Below are positions 57,246 to 64,000 of a stretch of 64,000 nt of DNA, piece by piece. Both the position numbers and the translations under genes were made by a program. Position 1 is the first letter of the stretch. Each line of letters begins with the position of its first letter. Where the stretch lies: contig NZ_JAJGMW010000014.1 in assembly GCF_020782115.1 (NCBI RefSeq), forward strand, positions 55,998 to 119,997. The letters run 5' to 3'. The stretch comes from Leeuwenhoekiella parthenopeia (GTDB taxonomy: Bacteria > Bacteroidota > Bacteroidia > Flavobacteriales > Flavobacteriaceae). The notes under the pieces were generated by a model. It did not search any database and was not told the origin of the DNA. It saw nothing but the letters and a program-made list of their open reading frames with translations.

Positions 57246-59639
57246 TTAATTTATCTTACTTAGCCTAAGCTTTTCATAAAAGGAGTCCCAAAAAGCCGGG
57301 TTATAGTTAACACGATTTAGAAGGCTTTGATCTTTTTGTTTCCACTCAAATTCTATAGTTTCCACATCATTCAATTCAAAATCGAATAAATACGAGTCTA
57401 ATTCCAATATTCTATGACTTCTTTTGTTTTCGGTATTTAAGAATTCACTGTATTTCCTGTTAAAATAACGGGTGGCGTAGTATTTACCATCGTCACTAAT
57501 AGGGGAATACGTACACACGTTTTCCTCCTTGATGGTGGTTTGCTGTATATCATCATAACCGGGATAGCCTTTGTAATAGATTTTTATTTCATCCCGGTTG
57601 AGGGTCGTTTCCCAGTTTTCCACAACCTTTACTATAGCAAAGCTTTGTTTATCAATATAAACCCTCCCGGAATAGCTGGTGGGATAACCTCGATTGGTAT
57701 AATTCCATTTGTTTCTTTCAGTCTGAAAGGCAATAATAAAGGTATTCTCGTCTTCGGGCTGATTGGATTTGATAAAATTCAATTCAAACTTTTTATATTT
57801 TCTTTTATGCAGGATATTGGAATATCTTATTGCATTTTGTCTGTATGAAAAGAACTGACCTGTATTTTGGTACTTTTCAGGATTTCGATTGGTATTCCAT
57901 TTAATTTGTTCCACTTTTTGAGTGATAACGTAAGGGGATAAATAACCCCTATCGTAATCCTTGGTTACTACCTCGAAGTCCAGTTCATTAGTGTCATTGG
58001 TATTTAAGATCACCTTGCCGTACCGTTGAAAATTGAAAGGATCTACAGGATGATTGGTTTTCTTTTTGGAGATCGCTTTTTTAAGAACCGCAAGTGGAGA
58101 AAGGTAACCCGTTATCACAACTTCGTTTAATTCTTCAAATTTGGGTTCCAGATAAACTTGTTCGTTTAGATCCTTAAGCGCAATTTTTCGGGTTTCAAAA
58201 CCCAGAGAAGAGAGTTCTAATAGAGCAGTCTGCATCGCCTCTTTTTTAACAGGGAGTTCAAAATACCCCTCTTCATCGGCGACCCGGTATACTTCTTCGC
58301 TTTTGAGAATCAGGGTTGCAAAGGGCACAGGCTTTCCACTTTTAGTATCCAAAATCTGTCCTTTAAGGATAAGATTTTCGCCATTCTTAAGTGGGTTTAT
58401 TTTCTTGGTATTAACCAAAGGCCCTTTCGGAATATTGACGGTATCCTTTGGCGTTTCACCGATAGGTAATTTCGCATTTTTGAGGAATACATAGCCGTCG
58501 TAAAGCTCATCCAATCGTGCTTCTGTAAAATCGATAAAGTTGAGCAGGCGCGTATCCCGGGTTCTGTGCAAGGCCTCCTGATTTGAGGTAATAAACAGAT
58601 ACGGATGGGTAAAGGAACTTAGTTCGTACTCAAAAGAACCTCTTTTAACAGGCGTAGCTTCCCATTTTTTGGTTCCCAGATCAAAAAGGGAATCATTGGC
58701 ATGAAGTGTGGCCAGGCTGTATGCCTTTTCGCGTAAAGCCTTATGAATGTAGGAACCCATAGGAAGAAATTCCTTTACGACCGGCTTTTTAATGCTTGTC
58801 ATATCATTAATGATATGAATGTTGTCTGCCCAAACCAGGATCTTTTCATCAGGATTACGACCTAAGTAGCTCAACAGATTATCTGCCATTTGGGCATCGC
58901 GTATATTGTAGTTTTTATTGGCGAAATCTGTAGTCAGGATTTCTTCGGTATTGTAATAAGCGTCCCGGGAGCAGGCCAGAAGGTTTTTTACAAATTGATT
59001 CCAATAAAAGTTGGTTTCATCAGATTCTGATTTTTCCAGTTCGCGAAGGATTCGTTTGAGCTCATTTTCATAGAGATTAAAATTTATATCATCCTCATCA
59101 AAAGTCCCATTATCTAAAACCCCTTCGATGATGATACCCATATCATCTTCATCCAGTTTCAATTCAAGTTCCCGATTTTCAAGGAAATCAAAAAAGTCTT
59201 CTATAAATTGCTGGGTATTCATTATCTGCGTGTCAAAACCTATTACTTTTAGATCATTATCTTTTATGTAGTTGACCAGTCGCTGAAACTCTGTTGTGTT
59301 TGACCAAACGCCCCAGACTGCATCATTCAATTTTTTTGAATCAAAATCACTCTGATTCATTTTCCAGATATCGTACATCGGAGATTCTATTGCAATGGTT
59401 TTAAATCCCAGTTGCTGATGCAGGTATTCTACAATACGTGCTTTCATCTCAAATATGTTACCGTACATATGGGTTTGTTCCCCCAGCATAACGAGCTGCC
59501 TGTTCTTCAATTCAGTCTCAAGAAATGACAAATCTGAAATCTGATTGGTTTCGGGAGGAAGAAGCTCTTGAATTTTCAAATCCTGAGCGCTAGTGATTAG
59601 ACTAAGTATGCAAAAAAGGAAGGTGTATTTTAATTTCAT
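57246..59639 (-). CDS. Erythromycin-esterase-like domain fused to a CarboxypepD-regulatory-like domain
   Basis: 797 residues with a signal peptide (MKLKYTFLFCILSLITSA). The N-terminal 400 residues match the erythromycin esterase/EreA fold: LGEQTHMYG (Glu54, His57), TIAIES (Glu85), IRDAQMADNL (Arg247) and VWADNIHI (Asp272, His275; usual form is WAHNxH). A carboxypeptidase-regulatory-like beta sandwich follows at about 423-512. Then comes a 280-residue C-terminal domain (LAVLKKAISKKKTNHPVDPF...), as in other outer-membrane-linked proteins. Secreted; function unknown, with macrolide hydrolysis unproven. The gene is solitary. Confidence 0.8.
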   Translation of the reverse strand: MKLKYTFLFCILSLITSAQDLKIQELLPPETNQISDLSFLETELKNRQLVMLGEQTHMYGNIFEMKARIVEYLHQQLGFKTIAIESPMYDIWKMNQSDFDSKKLNDAVWGVWSNTTEFQRLVNYIKDNDLKVIGFDTQIMNTQQFIEDFFDFLENRELELKLDEDDMGIIIEGVLDNGTFDEDDINFNLYENELKRILRELEKSESDETNFYWNQFVKNLLACSRDAYYNTEEILTTDFANKNYNIRDAQMADNLLSYLGRNPDEKILVWADNIHIINDMTSIKKPVVKEFLPMGSYIHKALREKAYSLATLHANDSLFDLGTKKWEATPVKRGSFEYELSSFTHPYLFITSNQEALHRTRDTRLLNFIDFTEARLDELYDGYVFLKNAKLPIGETPKDTVNIPKGPLVNTKKINPLKNGENLILKGQILDTKSGKPVPFATLILKSEEVYRVADEEGYFELPVKKEAMQTALLELSSLGFETRKIALKDLNEQVYLEPKFEELNEVVITGYLSPLAVLKKAISKKKTNHPVDPFNFQRYGKVILNTNDTNELDFEVVTKDYDRGYLSPYVITQKVEQIKWNTNRNPEKYQNTGQFFSYRQNAIRYSNILHKRKYKKFELNFIKSNQPEDENTFIIAFQTERNKWNYTNRGYPTSYSGRVYIDKQSFAIVKVVENWETTLNRDEIKIYYKGYPGYDDIQQTTIKEENVCTYSPISDDGKYYATRYFNRKYSEFLNTENKRSHRILELDSYLFDFELNDVETIEFEWKQKDQSLLNRVNYNPAFWDSFYEKLRLSKIN

Positions 59640-59775
59640 ACGCAGATATATGGTGCAAAGTAGAAGCGAGGCAACAACTGGCTCTTATGACACGGTCTTT
59701 ACTAAGACTTGAAATAATTACTCGTTTTAAATTTTAATGTTGCAGTATTTAGAAGATATGTCGACACATTTCAAA

Positions 59776-59806
59776 ACAAAAACGAGCCATTTTACGGCCC
59801 GTTTTG
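59776..59806 (-). terminator. Terminator of the carboxylesterase gene
   Basis: Interrupted stem AAAACG.GCC / GGC.CGTTTT around a 7-nt loop, with A/T-rich tract on the minus-strand 3' side. It lies between the carboxylesterase and esterase-fusion genes. Confidence 0.6.
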
Positions 59807-59850
59807 TCATTTTTATTAAAAAGCCTTGTATTAAACTATTGTCTGGTTTT

Positions 59851-61419
59851 TTATTCCAGGGGTCTGATGAAATTCATCAATTCCCGGTCGTGGTTGTATA
59901 CGATTTTGCATTCTTTATCAAAGTACATCGTCGCTCCGTTTTCTGCCGTATAGGGCTCCCAAGCCGGAAGTACGCCTTCAACATTCGGGTTTGCGGTCTT
60001 AACAAAATTAATCCAGGCCGAACTCATCTTGTCTGCCAGTTCCCAGGCTTCTTCAGATTCTCCGGTCCAGTCTGCTCTGAGATCAACCGTATTAAAGGCC
60101 AGCGGAATGTCTAAACCGTGAAACGAACCTTTGGAGTAATCCTCCACCGGACTTTTCCAGGTTAGAATATAAGCATATACCGGAGCGCTAGATTCTTCAG
60201 CTCTGGCGTCTGCGGTGCGAATGGTGTAGGGGCGAAAGGTCTTGTCAATAGAAAGCAAATCTTGCGGTGTATAATCAGGGTAGGCTTTTGCGTATAGTTC
60301 AACGTATTCGTCCGTGCGCTCACCATATTGCTGAGCTAAGGTGTCTTTGGCCTGTTCTAAAGTCAGGCTTTTATTGCCGTAAGCGACCGGCATGAGTTCA
60401 TTTAAGGTAGAACCGATCATCACCGGAATGTCTTTTGAAATATCTGCAAAACCGGGGCTAAACGGCTGCTGTAGCAATACATCGCCATCTGCGGAAGGAG
60501 CAAAGCCAAACATACCCGCAGACCCCGGAGTTCGGGCGCCCCCCATTTCGGCTACCGCTTCATTACCTGCCTTAACCAGCGCCTTGTAATCTAGCGTGTC
60601 AAGCTTATTGAGTTCGTCGGGAGTGATGTTCAGTTTTTCCAAAACTTTGGCTGCCAGTGCCTGAGATTTTTCTTTAGTCATCGAATTGATCAATGTACCG
60701 CTCTGGATGATGGCTTTATTGAATAAGCCTTTCGCAGCAGGCATACACATGAGTGTACCCACTTTTCCGCCGCCGCCAGATTCGCCTACAATAGTTACAT
60801 CTGCGGGATCCCCGCCAAAATTGGCGATGTTATTTTTAGTCCATTCTAAAGCCTTCACGATATCGAGCATACCTACGTTGGCCGACTTTGCGTATGCATC
60901 TCCATAAGCCGAAAGATCCAGAAAGCCCAGAATATTCAGGCGATGGTTTACCGAAACCACAACGATATCGCCTTTTTTAGCCAGAGCTTCGCCATAGGTC
61001 ATGGGATCGTTGCTTGCACCCACAAAGAAGCCGCCACCGTGCAGCCACACCAGTACTGGACGTTTTTTACCGTCGTTTATGCCACGGCTCCATACGTTTA
61101 GGCTGAACAATTCTTTCTCACTTTGTACCGAATCGGGATACCAGGGCACAACCTGCCGGGCTACCGGTCCAAACTCGGTGGTTTCGCGTACCTCTTCCCA
61201 GGCCTCAGGATCCTGTGGAGGCATAAAGCGTTCCGCCTGAGCATAAGGAATGCCTTTGTAGGCATAAACGCTGTCGTTAAGGCTTCCTTTGATTTCGCCG
61301 TTAGTGGTTTGTACAACCAGGCTTTGTTCTTTCGGTTTCTCGGCTTCCGTTTTGCAAGAGGCTAAGCCGAATCCTGTAAATAAGATGAACAGAATAATTT
61401 TAATAGGTGTTGATTTCAT
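59851..61419 (-). CDS. Carboxylesterase (type B) lipoprotein
   Basis: 522 residues with lipoprotein signal ending LASC (Cys22). Alpha/beta-hydrolase of the carboxylesterase type B family: WLHGGGFFVGAS oxyanion-hole stretch, FGGDPADVTIVGESGGGG with nucleophile Ser214, an acidic residue near GSTLNELMPVAYG, and the catalytic His in SFHGLDIPLAFN. Likely hydrolyses esters at the cell surface; substrate unknown. A perfect 19-bp palindrome sits 27 nt before the start. No partner genes adjoin. Confidence 0.9.
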   Translation of the reverse strand: MKSTPIKIILFILFTGFGLASCKTEAEKPKEQSLVVQTTNGEIKGSLNDSVYAYKGIPYAQAERFMPPQDPEAWEEVRETTEFGPVARQVVPWYPDSVQSEKELFSLNVWSRGINDGKKRPVLVWLHGGGFFVGASNDPMTYGEALAKKGDIVVVSVNHRLNILGFLDLSAYGDAYAKSANVGMLDIVKALEWTKNNIANFGGDPADVTIVGESGGGGKVGTLMCMPAAKGLFNKAIIQSGTLINSMTKEKSQALAAKVLEKLNITPDELNKLDTLDYKALVKAGNEAVAEMGGARTPGSAGMFGFAPSADGDVLLQQPFSPGFADISKDIPVMIGSTLNELMPVAYGNKSLTLEQAKDTLAQQYGERTDEYVELYAKAYPDYTPQDLLSIDKTFRPYTIRTADARAEESSAPVYAYILTWKSPVEDYSKGSFHGLDIPLAFNTVDLRADWTGESEEAWELADKMSSAWINFVKTANPNVEGVLPAWEPYTAENGATMYFDKECKIVYNHDRELMNFIRPLE

Positions 61420-61445
61420 AATGTGTTTCTGGTAAATGAATTAAG

Positions 61446-61464
61446 TAGTGTTAAATTAACACTA
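61446..61464 (-). promoter_or_regulatory. Perfect 9-1-9 palindrome upstream of the carboxylesterase gene
   Basis: TAGTGTTAA-A-TTAACACTA lies 27-45 nt before the start codon. The right arm and following A-tract recur at 62061-62078, at the same distance before the YjdI gene, so it is a likely operator for a shared regulator. Confidence 0.55.
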
Positions 61465-61533
61465 AAAAATCAAATACCCACTTCCCTGAAATCTTAATGT
61501 CTGCTTTTCAGCATATCACGTTTTTGAAGGCGG

Positions 61534-61818
61534 TTAATAACGCACATCTGCAAGATCCTTGTTTTTGTCGAATTGAGCTTTGGCAAAGGGGCAGAGGGGC
61601 AGAATTTTTACTTCTTGTTCCCGGGCGAAAGCGACTGCCTGTTCCAATAGTTTTTTACCAAAACCTTTGCCGTTAAAGCCTTCTTCAATACCGGTGTGAT
61701 CAATGATAAATTTGCCGGTTCCGGCCCAGGTGTAGGTCATTTCTCCTGCAAAAACAGCGTCTTCGTAAATGACAAAGCGGCCTTTGCGCTCGTTTTTTTC
61801 GTGTTCTATTCTGGTCAT
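61534..61818 (-). CDS. GNAT-family N-acetyltransferase (YjdJ-type)
   Basis: 94 residues. Short GNAT protein with GFNGKGFGKKLLEQAVAFARE (acetyl-CoA P-loop equivalent) and ILPLCPFAKAQF at the end. Matches YjdJ-type small acetyltransferases. It lies 4 nt after the YjdI-like gene, so they form one operon. Substrate unknown. Confidence 0.85.
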   Translation of the reverse strand: MTRIEHEKNERKGRFVIYEDAVFAGEMTYTWAGTGKFIIDHTGIEEGFNGKGFGKKLLEQAVAFAREQEVKILPLCPFAKAQFDKNKDLADVRY

Positions 61819-61822
61819 CGTT

Positions 61823-62029
61823 TTAGTTTTTGATGCTCAAGGCTCCGGAAGGACATCGGGCAACCTGACTGATTAATGCTTCTGAAGTGGCATTTTCGGG
61901 TTTGATCCAGGGACGTTCTTTGGGATTGTACACCTGCGGAAGGGTTTTTACGCAAACACCGGAGTGGATGCATTTTTCGGGTTGCCACAAGATGGTGACG
62001 TCGCCGTTGGTATAGGTTTTAGATGCCAT
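61823..62029 (-). CDS. YjdI-type iron-sulfur protein
   Basis: 68 residues from ATG 62027-62029; a GTG directly before it is also possible. Cys20, Cys26 and Cys59 in CIHSGVC and ARCPSGALSI match the small mono-cluster ferredoxin-like YjdI family, found with YjdJ acetyltransferases. Possible donor or sensor; function unknown. An operator-like half-site lies 32 nt upstream of the ATG. Confidence 0.85.
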   Translation of the reverse strand: MASKTYTNGDVTILWQPEKCIHSGVCVKTLPQVYNPKERPWIKPENATSEALISQVARCPSGALSIKN

Positions 62030-62060
62030 CACACGATTTTTAGGTAAGGATTAGACTGCT

Positions 62061-62078
62061 TTAAATTACCACTAAAAA
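62061..62078 (-). promoter_or_regulatory. Operator-like half-site upstream of the YjdI gene
   Basis: TTAAATTACCACTAAAAA differs by one base from TTAAATTAACACTAAAAA at 61451-61468. Only the right arm of the palindrome is retained. Its distance from the start codon (32 nt to ATG 62029) equals that in the carboxylesterase gene. Confidence 0.45.
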
Positions 62079-62213
62079 CCGAGTTTCTAAGCTCTTGAGA
62101 CCTAATGTTCTTTGTAGGAATTGATCTGACTTCTAGAGTAATTACTTTTTTGTTTAGTGTGTTTGCGCTTCACCTAATAGTAGTAATATTTTATCTAGTT
62201 TTTAATTTTTTTT

Positions 62214-63873
62214 TCAAATATCACGGGCTCTTTCAATAAGCTTATCAAATTCTATAAAAACTTTATTATCGAGCTTACGGTTTTCGTAAAAATCCTTAAT
62301 GGATTTTGTTAATATATTTACTACGTCATTTATTAATTCCTTTTGAGTAAAAATATTCTTAAATCCATTTAAATTATTCGTGTTTTCCTTATAGTGACTA
62401 GTCAATTTAAAAAATATGTCGTCAATAACTGCCTCACCTTCAAAATTTTCAGGACGGATAATTTCTTGAGAATTTATTTCATTAATCTCAGACTCTCTTA
62501 TTTTTGCTAATCTAGATGTATATTCTAAACCAATTTCATCATCAGGATTTAGTATGATTGATAGTGTGTCAACTAAAGAATAGGTATTTTGAATAATTTC
62601 ATCTGATAAAAGAGCTAATAAATTTTCGGTAACTGATTCCGAGGTTATCGAAAATTTTAGAAGAGAGTAAACATCTACTATTTTATTTGGTGAAAGCATC
62701 AGCCAATTTTGAGCGTTTGGGAATTTTTTGATATAAGTATTATGTGTCTCAAAAAAAGCTCTATCCCAAGTTAAAAAAACAGGCTGCAATGGATGAATTT
62801 CAACATCTTTATCTGCCAAAAATTCGAGCATAACACTATCGTTATTTCTGGTGAAATTAGATTTTTGTTTATATAATCTCACTAAATTATCCTCAAATAG
62901 TTTGTTTGCTTCAGTTATGTCGTATTGTTTTTCTATTACCTGTTCCTTTATATTCACCTTTGATAGCGAATTTGCAATAATTGAATGAAAAGATTTACCT
63001 CCATAATTTTCTCTGAAACCAAATTTTTCAAGAAACTTTTTAAATGTGATTTTACCGTCAATTGTTTCGGAGGATCTTAAATAATTATAATAATTATAAA
63101 AAACATTTTTTGAAGACCCTAAGCGAGCAAATTCAGGTATAGTCGTGAATGGTATTAGGTTAAATGCATCGTTAACGTGATTCTGTATTTCCCAAATATA
63201 TCTTTGTGATATGTACATGTTTATTTTCTCATTCCTAGCATATTCAATTAGGTTTTTTGTTCCTTTATAGAAATAGTTTTGGTACTCAACTTTAGGACTG
63301 AAATAATAGCAAAGACTATAAAGACCTATTGCGGTGTCAATGAAAATCTTTTTTTTATTGGCTAAGTAATTTTCTAACTTGTAATTATCAATTTTATTCG
63401 AATAAACTTTACTCGCAGCAACTTTTTGAATAAACTTGTCATTTACGCAGAATGACAAGAGTTCTTTTGCTAATTTTTTAGATAAGTCTTTACTTCTAAT
63501 TTTTGACTCAACAAACTTTAAGAATTCTCTTGTTATGCCAAAAATCTGAAATTCTTCTTCATTATTGATAGCATTAGAGAGATCTGTCGCAAAATTATTT
63601 ATATATAACTCCTTAAGCTCTTTGATGTATTCTTCAATTTCATTTTCTTGTTCATATATCTTAAGGATGGCTGTTATCTCTTTTAAAAATTTATTTTTTT
63701 CTAAATCAAATTCTTCATTTTTTCTCTTTAGTCTATTTTTTTCTTCGGGTGTCAAAAAGTAAGTGTCGGTTGACTTATCCTTAATTATCTTCTTTTCCGT
63801 CAAAAATCTATTTAAAGATTTTTCATAAAAAACATCATTTTCTTTAACCTTAAATTGATTTTCGCAAGCTGCT
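62214..63873 (-). pseudogene. PIN-like large protein, 5' end cut off by an IS element
   Basis: An AT-rich reading frame of about 553 codons, lower in GC than the rest of the window. The N-terminal part (about 20-150) is charged and helical. A PIN-like (FEN1-type) pattern follows: IFIDT (Asp184), YIWEIQNH (Glu233), NNDSVMLEF (Asp350) and FLTWDRAFF (Asp375), counted from the frame's first codon. These acidic residues fit the metal-binding set of PIN nucleases. The frame's apparent start is a TTG inside the IS terminal sequence (MGDAQ), so the native start is lost. Probable nuclease, toxin or defence protein, but the name and role are uncertain. Confidence 0.65.
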
Positions 63874-64000
63874 TGAGCATCCCCCAAAAATTAGGACAGT
63901 AATTTAAGTTCCAAAATAACTTTAAATTTACTGTTTTATGACACGAAGAAAATTCACACCCAAGTTCAAGACCAAAGTGGTTTTAGAAGCTCTCAAAGAG
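63874..64000 (+). mobile_element. Left end of an IS3-family (IS150-like) insertion sequence
   Basis: A terminus beginning TGAGCATCCCCC and ending AATTAGGACAG (63874-63899) aligns with the IS150-type ending TGTACTGCACCC...TTGGACG. An orfA-type gene starts 38 nt further in. The right end lies outside the window, so target duplication cannot be checked. The element interrupts the PIN-like gene. Confidence 0.75.
63938..64000 (+). CDS. IS3-family transposase OrfA, partial
   Basis: 21 codons run off the right edge: MTRRKFTPKFKTKVVLEALKE. This is the start of the helix-turn-helix OrfA (HTH_Tnp_1 type) of IS3-family elements, which is normally joined to the OrfB integrase by -1 frameshifting. Confidence 0.85.
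   Translation, partial: MTRRKFTPKFKTKVVLEALKE

Noticed and set aside
1..64000. CRISPR arrays, rRNA or tRNA genes, prophage modules
   Set aside because: No regularly spaced repeats, no rRNA or tRNA landmarks, and no capsid, terminase or integrase genes apart from the partial IS at the right edge.

Overview
The window looks like a chromosomal segment of a marine-type Flavobacteriaceae (Bacteroidota). It contains TonB-dependent receptors with N-terminal carboxypeptidase-regulatory-like domains, many secreted lipoproteins, DUF368, DUF6452/DUF6048 and DUF4856 genes, almost no Shine-Dalgarno sequences, and several promoters of the Bacteroidota type (TTG-N18-20-TAnnTTTG). Genes are dense and mostly housekeeping. 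No rRNA, tRNA or CRISPR array was recognised.

Layout: 1-8.6 kb (minus strand) carries a DUF349 protein cut by the left edge, aroE, two tandem DUF368 undecaprenyl-phosphate translocase paralogues, a TPR protein, a class III aminotransferase and an OstA/LptA-like protein. 8.7-14.5 kb has a CYTH protein, a zinc-binding metallopeptidase and the tight block RelA/SpoT - Fur-like regulator - purA. 14.6-20.2 kb has an M48 protease, a SpoU rRNA methyltransferase, a CPBP protease, DUF6048, DUF6452 and rlmD. 20.4-31.6 kb (mostly plus) has rocD, FKBP, an outer-membrane barrel, pepT, a frameshifted TonB receptor, pyrD, a TPR histidine kinase and an HMG-CoA lyase. 31.7-37.9 kb is a four-gene operon, DUF4856 - imelysin - HTTM - TonB receptor, a likely iron or metal uptake system.

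38.1-53.4 kb has guaB, ompH, a small SRPBCC operon, two parvulin-type chaperones with a MoxR ATPase, aconitase, an RskA-like lipoprotein, an XRE/S24 (LexA-like) repressor, guaA, a LysM/periplasmic-binding fusion and an OsmC protein. 53.5-56.9 kb is the classic thrS-infC-rpmI-rplT operon, with infC apparently starting at an AUA codon. 57.2-62.0 kb has an erythromycin-esterase-like fusion protein, a carboxylesterase and a YjdI/GNAT pair; the last two transcription units share an operator-like motif. The right end is a foreign-looking AT-rich PIN-like gene whose 5' end is cut off by an IS3-family (IS150-like) element that runs off the window.

Functionally, guanine and adenine nucleotide synthesis (purA, guaB, guaA), pyrimidine synthesis (pyrD) and ppGpp metabolism lie close together, alongside envelope biogenesis genes (OstA-like, OmpH, SurA-like, DUF368). 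The accessory content is limited to the iron-type operon, the esterase region and the IS-disrupted right end. No convincing new multi-gene system was found. The best leads are the DUF4856-imelysin-HTTM-receptor operon, the IS-truncated PIN-like protein, the esterase fusion, and several palindromes that sit exactly on or next to promoter elements.
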